Origin: CAYNWT01 sp964450955
Lineage (GTDB): Bacteria; Planctomycetota; Planctomycetia; Planctomycetales; Planctomycetaceae
Direction of reading: 5' to 3'
Assembly (NCBI GenBank): GCA_964450955.1
Contig: CAYVFI010000043.1
Span: 1 to 56,738 of the forward strand
DNA: 56,738 nucleotides
This document shows, piece after piece, positions 9,086 to 17,045 of this stretch (its first letter is position 1; every line of letters starts with the position of its first letter). The position numbers and the translations under genes were made by a program. The notes beneath the pieces are model-generated. The model was not told where the DNA came from and did no database searches. It saw only the letters and a program-made list of their open reading frames with translations.

Positions 9086-12000
9086 CTACTGAGAACCGGT
9101 TTTCAGGATACGAACATTGCGAACATGCAGTTTGTGGTCAGCAGAACCGTCTTTCAGCATCGTCAACAGCCCAGTCGAACCAAGTGCCGCTTCGGGCAGC
9201 TGTGCTTCGGTCACGGGTGTGCCGTTAAACGAAACCCGCAAAGTGTCACCGGCAACCGCAACTTCGACCAAATCCCAACCGCTTTTGTCGCGGACAATCC
9301 GCCCCTGCGGTCGCGCCAACGGCTGCGGCAAATTCGACTGCTTAACAAACAGCATCTCACTGCCGGCCAGCGGAACCAGGTACCCGAAGACTCGGCCATT
9401 GTTCGGCGCACCCAGCAGCAGCATTCCCGTGGTACTGTCCGCCGCGATCTGCAACCGAATTATGGTCCCGTCACTCCCGACAGATGGATCCACAAACCCC
9501 GTCACCATCGCCGACCGGGGCGACTCCATCAGAATCTGTGAACCACGGATGTTCCACAAGTCTTTTCCAACGCCCGGATCACCTTCCTCGTTTTGAATCC
9601 AGGTCAGTGAGGCCGGCATTCGGAACACGTCGGCAAATCGATACCGACTTAGCAGTGCAATCAGTTCTCCCTTCGCGACCTCCTGCTTTTCGTCAAGGGG
9701 ACCGGGTTCATCGCTATCGATCGGCAGCGACTTCAATCGAGATTCGGCTTCCTTGACCACGTCTGCGTACGGGCCCGATCTGGCAATAAGCCCGGCCACT
9801 CTGATAAACGCCGCCACCGACTGGAACCGATCCTGCTTCGCGGCCTCATGCGATTCGCGAAACATCACTTCACCCAGAACGGCTTTGTCCATGGCTTTCA
9901 CGCCGCGAGCTTTGAAACCATCGACCAGTTGTGCTGTCTGTGTAACTGTGTCAGAACCGAACTTCACGGCCATCCGCCGGACAATCTCAGCGCCGGTCGC
10001 GAACGCTTTTCCTTCGCGAGCCACTTCGAACCCAAGCTTCAGCAACGCGTATTCCATCGCTGGCGAGCTGTCGTCAAACGCACGAACCAGAAGTTTGCTG
10101 GCAAGTTCGCGCTTGGCCGTCGCCCCGCGCTGCGCGAAGTCGCGTTTGAAGATGTCGCGCACTTTCGTTTCGGCTTCGGCAACGTCGCCCGCTGGTGGGA
10201 TGACCACGGAGACCATCGTCGTTGTTGCCGGCGGGGCAGTCACGTTGACCATCAGTGAAGCGGTTCCGGATCGAGCTGCAGCCGAGACTTTGAATTTGAA
10301 AACGGTCGTACCGGTGCTGCCTTCCGACGGTGTCCACGTAAATTCACCCGTCTCCTGATCAACCACCGCGCCGGTGCCCTGCGGTGCTGTCAGCACCCAC
10401 ATCGCGCGATTTGGGATGCGGACACTGGCTTCTTTTCGCAGGTCGACTGATAACTTCCGACCGACTTCAATAGTTTGAGCCGCAACGATCGCGACGAGAT
10501 CTTTCCTGGGGCTACTACCGGCTCCGACTAACAACGAGCACGTGGCGGAGTGCACCACGCGGCCGTCGGTGGGATCAATAAGCTGCAGACTGAGTGGGTG
10601 CCGCCCGCGTTGGCTTAATAGTGGCGTCCAGGTCAGAGATCCGGTTTTCTTATCCAGCTTCAGACCCTCAGGCGGGTTCCCAATCAGTCGAAACTCAGCC
10701 GCAACGTCCTTCGTGTCCTGCCCGAACAGTTCCAACGAGTACGTCCACGGTTCTCCCGATGGCACCTCTTTATTTTCGAACTCAATAATTTTCGCCGTAA
10801 GCTGCGCCGCGAGAATATCGATAAGCACATCCCTTTCAGATTTAATCTTCTCACCGCGTTTGGCCTGCACCGTCACCGTCAGCCGACCAGAACTCTGACC
10901 GCTTGGCGGAACCCAATAAAATTCACCGGTCTCAGCATCCAACGTCGCCCCTTCAGGCGCGTTCGGCGCGAGAAAGTACTTAACGTCGTCCAGCCCGGTC
11001 GTAACTTCCGGCGTCGCAAAAAAACTCACGACCTGTCCCGGTTCGGCTCGCTGTGTTGGAATCTGAGCGAAGTATTCAACCACAGTCGGTTGCTGACCGG
11101 CTACCTGCGTTTCTTCTTTGGGTGGTGACGGCTTCGCATCGGAATTGAAAAACAGAAACCCACCCGCGGTTAGCAGCAACGCCCCCACCGCGATGCCGGC
11201 CCACATTAATCCTTTGTTTTTGTTCCGTTTCTGATTCTGAACCTTTGGGCGGACGCGACTTTGTGGTCCCGCAATGGACGGTTTGGTTGTTCCGAATCCC
11301 TCCGTCGACCCACCGGTCATCAGTTCGACTTTGGCACCGCTGTCCATGTCGTTCAGGAATTCCTTGAAGCTGGGCTCCCCCTGCCCCGTTGCTCCCTGAA
11401 TCATCGTCGGCTGTGCGGATGGCGATGCGGTTCCTCTGCCATCTTTCAAGGACTCGGGCGGCGGCATAACCGCCAAGTGAGCCAACGCATCGGCGACTTC
11501 CTGCGGAGTCTGAAAACGCTTACCAGGATCACGCCATGTCATGCCGCGAATGGCGGCATCAATGCGTGGGTCAAGGTCCGGAACCACCGCACTGGCAAGT
11601 GGTGCGTCGGTCGAACACCGAGCCATAAGAATCTGCAGCGGGTTGTCGCCGGGAAATGGCACGCCGCCCGTAACCAGTCGAAACAGCGTACAACCCAAGC
11701 TGTAAATGTCCGCGCGGATATCGACGTCGGCCGTGTTCCAACCTTGTTCGGGCGCCATGTAGTCCGGCGTTCCCATGACCTGACCGGTCTTGGTCATGCC
11801 ATCGTTTTCCTGCTCGTTCAGCCGGGCCAAACCCATGTCCAGCAGCTTCACATTCAACTTGCCGTCGTCAAACGCGACCATCAGATTGCCAGGCTTGATG
11901 TCACGATGAACCATCCCGGCAGCATGCGCGTCCTGCAAACCAAGCGCGGCCTGGCGAGCCAGTTCGCAGCCGTGTTCTGCCTTCAACCGACCTTGCCGCT

Positions 12001-12478
12001 TGGCAATCTCGTCAATGCTTTCGCCGTCAACGTACTCCATCACCATGAAGTGCGACTGCCCAATGGTACCGGCATCGACAGTGCGAACAATGTAGGGGCT
12101 ATCCAGCTTGGAAGCCAAATCGATTTCACGCTGGAACCTGGCGACCAGCTTCTTTTTCTTCGCCAGCTTCTTCGACAGAACCTTAATGGCGACAGTTTGC
12201 TGGCTCTTACGATCCCACGCTTTGAACACCTTGCCCATGCCGCCCTGGCCGATGGGCTTCAGCAGGCGATACTGGCCCAGCACGAACCCGGTCTGCTTCT
12301 GCAAAAGCATCCTGGCCTGCCACTCAGTGATCAATTCCTGCTTAACCAACTGATCTGTGACGGCCCCGGGAGTCAGCGGCTTTTTGCTTGCGCTAACGCT
12401 CTTCTGGACGAGAGCCAACTGCTTCTCATTGAGAAGACGACTCTTCTTCAGACATTTCAGAAGTTCGTCCAGGGACAA
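9086..12478 (-). CDS. Transmembrane Ser/Thr protein kinase with Ig-like repeats
   Basis: An 1130-residue kinase. A helical N-terminal region (about 1-65) is followed by the kinase domain (about 70-335) with Gly-loop 'IGQGGMGKVF', VAIK lysine, catalytic 'HRDIKPGNLM' and activation motif 'LLDMGLAR'. DMG replaces DFG, as in many planctomycete kinases. After an approximately 80-residue linker there is one membrane helix (about 423-445). The outer part contains tandem cadherin/Ig-like (putative Ig) repeats marked by 'GEFYWVPPSGQSSG', 'GSLTWTPLLSQRG' and 'GEFTWTPSEGSTG' (about 480-740). A C-terminal domain of unknown type (about 780-1130) follows. It starts 5 bp after yidC on the same strand, so the two are co-transcribed. 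Hanks-type signalling from an envelope ligand is inferred. Confidence 0.9.
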   Translation of the reverse strand: MSLDELLKCLKKSRLLNEKQLALVQKSVSASKKPLTPGAVTDQLVKQELITEWQARMLLQKQTGFVLGQYRLLKPIGQGGMGKVFKAWDRKSQQTVAIKVLSKKLAKKKKLVARFQREIDLASKLDSPYIVRTVDAGTIGQSHFMVMEYVDGESIDEIAKRQGRLKAEHGCELARQAALGLQDAHAAGMVHRDIKPGNLMVAFDDGKLNVKLLDMGLARLNEQENDGMTKTGQVMGTPDYMAPEQGWNTADVDIRADIYSLGCTLFRLVTGGVPFPGDNPLQILMARCSTDAPLASAVVPDLDPRIDAAIRGMTWRDPGKRFQTPQEVADALAHLAVMPPPESLKDGRGTASPSAQPTMIQGATGQGEPSFKEFLNDMDSGAKVELMTGGSTEGFGTTKPSIAGPQSRVRPKVQNQKRNKNKGLMWAGIAVGALLLTAGGFLFFNSDAKPSPPKEETQVAGQQPTVVEYFAQIPTQRAEPGQVVSFFATPEVTTGLDDVKYFLAPNAPEGATLDAETGEFYWVPPSGQSSGRLTVTVQAKRGEKIKSERDVLIDILAAQLTAKIIEFENKEVPSGEPWTYSLELFGQDTKDVAAEFRLIGNPPEGLKLDKKTGSLTWTPLLSQRGRHPLSLQLIDPTDGRVVHSATCSLLVGAGSSPRKDLVAIVAAQTIEVGRKLSVDLRKEASVRIPNRAMWVLTAPQGTGAVVDQETGEFTWTPSEGSTGTTVFKFKVSAAARSGTASLMVNVTAPPATTTMVSVVIPPAGDVAEAETKVRDIFKRDFAQRGATAKRELASKLLVRAFDDSSPAMEYALLKLGFEVAREGKAFATGAEIVRRMAVKFGSDTVTQTAQLVDGFKARGVKAMDKAVLGEVMFRESHEAAKQDRFQSVAAFIRVAGLIARSGPYADVVKEAESRLKSLPIDSDEPGPLDEKQEVAKGELIALLSRYRFADVFRMPASLTWIQNEEGDPGVGKDLWNIRGSQILMESPRSAMVTGFVDPSVGSDGTIIRLQIAADSTTGMLLLGAPNNGRVFGYLVPLAGSEMLFVKQSNLPQPLARPQGRIVRDKSGWDLVEVAVAGDTLRVSFNGTPVTEAQLPEAALGSTGLLTMLKDGSADHKLHVRNVRILKTGSQ

Positions 12479-12483
12479 GGTAA

Positions 12484-14604
12484 CTACCGTTTCTTTTTCT
12501 TCTTGTGCTTGTTCTTGTTCTTTTTGTCTCGAACATCGCCATCATTGCGAACTGTGCCAGTCTCGTTCGCGGCAGCTGCAGCGTCTGAAAGTTCCTGCAA
12601 CTTGCGTTGGAGGAACCCGGGTTTCCGCTCTGCCTTCTTTTCAGCCAAAACAGTGACGGTGCTTTTTCCAGACGGTGCCGCCATGGCTAGCTCAGGATTC
12701 GCCGCCTCCAGTTCCTTTTTCTTGTCGCTTGAACGCGCCAGCAGTTTGCGTTCGGTGATACCCCACAGACTGGATGCAATAAAGTATAGACAAAGTCCGG
12801 CCGGCGAGTGCCAAAAGAAGAACCCAAACGCAATGGTCATGAAGTTCATCATTTTCTGCTGCACAGCCTGTTCTTCGGTGGTCGGCGGTGGCATGAACAG
12901 CTTTTGCTGAGCCAAAAACAGGAACACAGTGCAGATCGGCAGGATACTGAAGTCAGAACCAAGAAACGGTAGTTCAAATGGTAGCTTGAACGTCGCATCC
13001 GGGGCGGCGAGATTGTCGATCCACAGGAATTTCGCCAGCCGCAGGTCAACCACCTGATACAGCGCGGTGTACAGGCCGATGAAAATTGGAAACTGAAAGA
13101 ACAAAGGCAGACACCCCGAGAACGGGTTGTACTTGTGCTTCGCAAACAGCTCCATCTGAGCCTTGGCGATTTTTTCTTTGTCGTCTTTGTATTTGTCTTT
13201 CAGCGCCTGAATCTCAGGCTGCAGATCCTTCATCTTCTGCGCGCCCAAGGCCTGCTTGCGTGAAATTGGAAACATGAGACCGCGAACCGAAATGGTCAGG
13301 CAGATGATGGCAAGTCCGTACGGCAGTCCCCAACTGTAGAATTTCCCCAGCAGCCACAGCATGCCACGCGCGATGAAACCGAACCAGCCGAGGTTGAGAA
13401 CCTTAGATGCTTCCAGCGGTTTTTGGTCCAGTAGTTCGCGGCGTCTTGGGCCGGCGAACATTTGGAATTTGTGCGTGATGGGTTTGCCGGGAGCCACAAC
13501 GACGGGCAGTGAAGTTAGCTCAAGGCTAATGTCGCTGTAGTCGGGCTTCTTCTTGTTCGGATCGATGACCATTGGCTTGATTTCGCCAATCGTCTGAACC
13601 TCAGGATCCGCGATCACCAAAGCGGCGAAGTAAGTGTTGTCGACACCCACGTAGCGAAACGGCGACTTCCAAACTTCGACCTCATCGTCTTCAACTGCGT
13701 TGTAAACCGCGCTGGCTCGCTGAGTATCGTCAGCCGCGTTCTTGCCACCTCCAAAGGCGACCTGAAGCTTTCGATTCTCACGAGCGTGAACTTCGTTTTC
13801 CAAACGCAGACCAACCGGGCCCTGCAACTGGTAGATCAATTGGTCTGTTGCTGCTGATTTGTTCGTGAACGTCAGTTCGCAATCGATTAGATACCCGGCC
13901 AACGTTGACTTGCGAGCTTCCGCATCGGACAGCTTTTCGTTGGCGGGAACCGGCGACATTGAATAGGTCTTGCGAACCTCAATGCCAGCAATTTCAACTC
14001 GGAAGACAACTTTGGAATTACCACCCGCGGTCGTAGTTGTTTCGCCGGCAACGTAATCCCAGTTCCAGTCAGCCAGGGTCTTATCCTGCTTCTTCAATTC
14101 GGCATCAATGATATCCACGCCTGTTGACAGCGTGCGATAATTGGTGGGCGTGTCGCCGATTAGCATGAGTTGCTTTGAACGGTCGAGTTCCAGGAACTTA
14201 GGATCGTTCAGTTCAATCGAATCGATGGACGCACCCAGCGATGTCAGGGTGACGTTCAGGTAGTAGCCGCTTTTCGGATCGAGAGAACCCAACACAACCT
14301 CGGTTGGTTCTGCTTCCTTAACCGTACTTGGCGCCTGCGCGACTGCAGCTGGCGCGCTGTTGGATTTTTCGCCCGCTTCTGCGGCGTCGCCATTCGGAGT
14401 CTGCTTGACGGCAACCGCAGTGTCGCCATCCTGGCCGGCGGCTTCGCCTTTGTTTCCGTCTTCGTCCTCAGCGTTCTGGTCGACTGCCGCCGGGTCCACC
14501 GGTTTCTTCGGCGGCAGGACCAACGGCATGACCAGGTTCGACCACAGGAGCATGAAGCCCAGCGAGACGGCAAAGAAGAGTACAAGTTTTCGCGGTTGGT
14601 CCAT
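12484..14604 (-). CDS. yidC: Membrane protein insertase YidC
   Basis: A 706-residue YidC/Oxa1/Alb3 insertase of the Gram-negative type. An N-terminal membrane helix (about 7-25) is followed by an acidic/Ala-rich linker, a large periplasmic domain (about 95-400) and the conserved insertase core (about 420-640). The core includes 'GLAIICLTISVRGLMFPISRKQ', 'NPFSGCLPLFFQFPIFIGLY' and 'FGFFFWHSPAGLCLYFIASS'. The C-terminus is a very basic tail rich in Lys, which may contact ribosomes as in other long-tailed YidC proteins. The insertase puts membrane proteins, including respiratory subunits, into the inner membrane. It is followed at 5 bp by the Ser/Thr kinase gene. The usual rnpA-rpmH neighbours are not present here. 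Confidence 0.97.
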   Translation of the reverse strand: MDQPRKLVLFFAVSLGFMLLWSNLVMPLVLPPKKPVDPAAVDQNAEDEDGNKGEAAGQDGDTAVAVKQTPNGDAAEAGEKSNSAPAAVAQAPSTVKEAEPTEVVLGSLDPKSGYYLNVTLTSLGASIDSIELNDPKFLELDRSKQLMLIGDTPTNYRTLSTGVDIIDAELKKQDKTLADWNWDYVAGETTTTAGGNSKVVFRVEIAGIEVRKTYSMSPVPANEKLSDAEARKSTLAGYLIDCELTFTNKSAATDQLIYQLQGPVGLRLENEVHARENRKLQVAFGGGKNAADDTQRASAVYNAVEDDEVEVWKSPFRYVGVDNTYFAALVIADPEVQTIGEIKPMVIDPNKKKPDYSDISLELTSLPVVVAPGKPITHKFQMFAGPRRRELLDQKPLEASKVLNLGWFGFIARGMLWLLGKFYSWGLPYGLAIICLTISVRGLMFPISRKQALGAQKMKDLQPEIQALKDKYKDDKEKIAKAQMELFAKHKYNPFSGCLPLFFQFPIFIGLYTALYQVVDLRLAKFLWIDNLAAPDATFKLPFELPFLGSDFSILPICTVFLFLAQQKLFMPPPTTEEQAVQQKMMNFMTIAFGFFFWHSPAGLCLYFIASSLWGITERKLLARSSDKKKELEAANPELAMAAPSGKSTVTVLAEKKAERKPGFLQRKLQELSDAAAAANETGTVRNDGDVRDKKNKNKHKKKKKR

Positions 14605-14742
14605 GATTCTCTGGTGCCGCCGGTCCGACGGAGCTTCTTAATGTCGTGTTAAACGGGGCGACAGCAGCGGACGGTCAACGGCGAAGTGCAGGAGCCGGTT
14701 CACTGAATTTCTTCGAACGGGGCGAGAAGCAACGATGCGCTA

Positions 14743-15480
14743 TCAGCGACCGTCTCGCAAACGGTCTCCAAGGAAGTTATCCAGATCCGGGATGTCGTAG
14801 ATCTTTTGAGCGGTCGTTTCGAAGTTGTAGTCAACACGCTGAAACTTCACCGTGGTTCCGTCGAGTATCACGTAGGACGAACGGTTGTCGCCATTACGAG
14901 GTTGCCCGACTGAACCAACATTGACCAGCACCTTTTGCTCGCCAAGCTCGTATTCGAAGTCCAGTTCCTCAGGCGCAAGAAACTCCAGTCCCTCAGTGAA
15001 GACACCGGGAATGTGAGTATGGCCCTGAAAACAGTACTTCGTCACCAGCGCGAAGATCTTTTCCATCTTCTGCTGATTGTAAACATCTTCCGGGAAGACG
15101 TATTCGTTAAGTGGATTGCGAGCGGAACCGTGAACAAACAGCAAATCGCCTTCGGACTTGCGTCTTGGTAGTTCGCCAAGGAACTCCCACCGCGCTTCGC
15201 TGCCAGCGCCCGGCTTTTCAAGAATCGAACGCGTCCAGAAGATCGCTCGTTCGGCTCCCGCGTTGAACCCCTCGGGATCGAACAGCGCCGCCTGGTCGTG
15301 GTTGCCCAGCAGACAGAAATCCATCTTCATCGCATGGTCGACACATTCGCAGGGGTTTGGTCCGTACCCCACGATGTCACCCAGGCAGTAGATTTCCTCA
15401 ACCCCTTTGGCTTTGATGTCCGCCAACACCGCTTCCAAAGCGTCCAGGTTTCCGTGAATGTCACTAATGATCGCTCTCAA
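14743..15480 (-). CDS. Calcineurin-like metallophosphoesterase
   Basis: A 245-residue phosphoesterase of the YfcE/ApaH-like group. The metal-binding motifs are in order: 'AIISDIHGNLDALEAVL' (DxH, residues about 4-20), 'IYCLGDIVGYGPNPCECV' (GDxxGYG), 'FCLLGNHDQAA' (GNHD), 'DLLFVHGSARNP' (VH) and 'CFQGHTHIPGVF' (GHTH). This complete set indicates a two-metal phosphatase or phosphodiesterase. Proteins with 'GDxVGYGPxPxxC' are generally annotated as metallophosphatases with unknown substrate. It is 139 bp upstream of yidC and reads in the same direction. Cytoplasmic by lack of signal. Confidence 0.92.
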   Translation of the reverse strand: MRAIISDIHGNLDALEAVLADIKAKGVEEIYCLGDIVGYGPNPCECVDHAMKMDFCLLGNHDQAALFDPEGFNAGAERAIFWTRSILEKPGAGSEARWEFLGELPRRKSEGDLLFVHGSARNPLNEYVFPEDVYNQQKMEKIFALVTKYCFQGHTHIPGVFTEGLEFLAPEELDFEYELGEQKVLVNVGSVGQPRNGDNRSSYVILDGTTVKFQRVDYNFETTAQKIYDIPDLDNFLGDRLRDGR

Positions 15481-15649
15481 GGCGAACTCCTATTGCGGCG
15501 TGCCCGGCAATTGTGTGCCAGTTGCGGCAGCTATTCAAAGCTATGAATTGAGCCTCAAGACTGCTGAATGTCGAGTTTAGTGGCCCAAACAATTGAAGAG
15601 CAAGGATCGCAGGCATAGCGGTTCACCGCATTCGGAAACCATCGCGCGC

Positions 15650-16141
15650 TTACTTCTTGCCCTGTTCACGTTGTTTTCGGAAGAAATCCGTCAAAATCGT
15701 GCTGCATTCCGGCTGTAGAACGCCACCAAGCACAAGGGCCTGATGATTCAAACGAATGTCGGACGTGATCTGATAGAGCGTCTCACATGCGCCCCCTTTC
15801 GGGTCGGAAGCTCCGTAAATGACGCTGGGAATGCGGGACTGCACGATCGCACCGGCACACATTGGGCAGGGCTCAAGCGTTACGTAAAGCGTGCAGTCTA
15901 ACAGCCGCCACGAATCCAAAGCCTCGGCGGCCTGAGTAATCGCAATCATCTCAGCATGCGCTGTTGGATCGTTCAGCATCTCACGCTGGTTATGCGCTTC
16001 AGCGATAATCACACCTTCGTTGACAATGACGGCCCCAACGGGAACCTCATCCATCTCGAACGCCACCTGAGCCTGCTGCAACGCCTGCCGCATGAACGGT
16101 TCGTGCAACTGCATGAGATTGTAGTTAGTGAGTTCTTCCAT
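15650..16141 (-). CDS. tadA: tRNA adenosine(34) deaminase TadA
   Basis: A 163-residue deaminase with the zinc-dependent motifs 'HAEMIAI' (HAE, near residue 61) and 'PCPMCAGAIVQSRIPSVIYG' (PCxxC, near 91). The sequences 'VPVGAVIV' and 'GGACETLY' near the flanks also fit TadA. It converts A34 to inosine in tRNA-Arg(ACG), needed to read CGN codons. Length is normal for TadA. It is the first of a series of minus-strand genes. Upstream, an inverted-repeat hairpin (16177-16193) and a transposase remnant mark the boundary. Confidence 0.95.
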   Translation of the reverse strand: MEELTNYNLMQLHEPFMRQALQQAQVAFEMDEVPVGAVIVNEGVIIAEAHNQREMLNDPTAHAEMIAITQAAEALDSWRLLDCTLYVTLEPCPMCAGAIVQSRIPSVIYGASDPKGGACETLYQITSDIRLNHQALVLGGVLQPECSTILTDFFRKQREQGKK

Positions 16142-16176
16142 CCGCGTATTTGATGGCCTGAACGAACTGGGTTCAA

Positions 16177-16193
16177 CCCGCCGGAGGGGCGGG
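16177..16193. repeat. GC-rich hairpin upstream of tadA
   Basis: CCCGCC (16177-16182) and GGCGGG (16188-16193) form a perfect 6-bp stem with a GGAGG loop. There is no T-run, so a terminator is unlikely. It is 36 bp upstream of tadA and near the transposase remnant, so it may be a REP-like palindrome. Confidence 0.45.
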
Positions 16194-16319
16194 AGCCGAG
16201 ATTGAGCACTTCGGCCAGGCTACTGGTCGACTGAGGCGGTGCCCCCAGGGACTCTGTTGTCTCTTGGTTGGATGAAATTGGATCGAAGCTCTACAGGAAG
16301 CTTGCCAAAGTTGGATTAG

Positions 16320-16715
16320 CGAGGCGGTGGAGGTAAAGATGCTCCACATCTATGCAACCAAGCGACGGAAAGAGGAACGCCGCTGCTCAAAATCGGAGGT
16401 GTCGAAGACCACGTGCACCTGTTGGTCAAGCTCAGCCCAACAATCGCGATCTCCGATGTATTGCGAAAGATAAAGTCCAACTCGTCAAAGTGGGTCAACG
16501 AACGGCCCGATGTAACTCGCAAATTTGAGTGGCAGTCTGGGTATGCGGCGTTCTCAGTCAGTGAATCACAAATGCCTTCGGTTTCTGAGTACATCGCAAA
16601 CCAGGCCGAGCATCATCGAAAGAAAACGTTTGAAGAAGAGTTCCTCGCGATCTTGAAAAAGCACAACATCGATTTTGACATGCGCTACATCTTCGAGCAG
16701 GAGATCATCGCCTGA
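16320..16715 (+). pseudogene. 5'-truncated REP-associated tyrosine transposase (Y1_Tnp)
   Basis: The frame is open from just after a TAG at 16317-16319 to the stop at 16713-16715, about 131 codons, but has no ATG and lacks the family's N-terminal about 50 residues ('HLVFSTK'-type strand). What remains is clear. It has 'GGVEDHVHLLVKL' with the HUH metal-binding motif, 'DVLRKIKSNSSKWVNE', 'WQSGYAAFSVSES' and 'VSEYIANQAEHHRKKTFEEE', where the Tyr in 'EYIANQ' is the expected catalytic residue. It ends with 'FLAILKKHNIDFDMRYI', typical of this family. A GTG at 16413 could start a 100-residue piece, but the loss of the N-terminus suggests an inactive copy. RAYT enzymes act on palindromic REP sequences, several of which lie just downstream. 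Confidence 0.8.
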
Positions 16716-16826
16716 TCTCCGCGCATCGACCCGCAAAAGCCACGAGTGTGCAAAAGCCACGAAGTGGCGAAATGATGTAGCCATAGGCGTCAGCCCATGG
16801 AACACCAATCCCACACAAAACGATTA

Positions 16827-16930
16827 GTCCCGAAGGGACGACAGGAACCGTCACGCAATCAATTCATGTCGCCCCTTCGGGGCTTGATGATTGCGTTGGT
16901 TCACGCATCCATGGGTTTACACCCATGGAT
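16827..16930. repeat. Cluster of three palindromes (REP-like)
   Basis: Three perfect hairpins sit within 104 bp downstream of the transposase remnant: GTCCC-GAA-GGGAC (16827-16839), GCCCC-TTC-GGGGC (16871-16883), and ATCCATGGGT-TTAC-ACCCATGGAT (16907-16930). No protein is encoded. Their density and position fit REP-type elements mobilised by RAYT transposases. That link is inferred from adjacency. Confidence 0.6.
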
Positions 16931-16965
16931 ACAGCATGGCGTCCCTTCGAGACTAAAAAACGCGA

Positions 16966-16997
16966 ACGCAAAATCGCAAGGACGCAAAGCCGCAAAG
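16966..16997. repeat. Short degenerate CGCAA(A)G tandem repeat
   Basis: Four copies of an approximately 8-bp unit with core CGCAA occur at 16967, 16975, 16983 and 16991. The stretch lies between the palindrome cluster and the end of the lyase gene. It is non-coding, and its function is unknown. Confidence 0.5.
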
Positions 16998-17045
16998 ATT
17001 GGCATTTGCCAGAAAGCCCTGCACTGCGTGTGAGTCGGCTTCAAG

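Noticed and set aside
11261..12910. A 549-codon plus-strand open frame opposite the kinase and the end of yidC
   Set aside because: It is antisense to two well-supported genes and has no recognisable domain.
16142..16316. Possible 4.5S SRP or other structural RNA upstream of tadA
   Set aside because: The conserved SRP domain IV motifs are absent on both strands; only a GC hairpin is visible.
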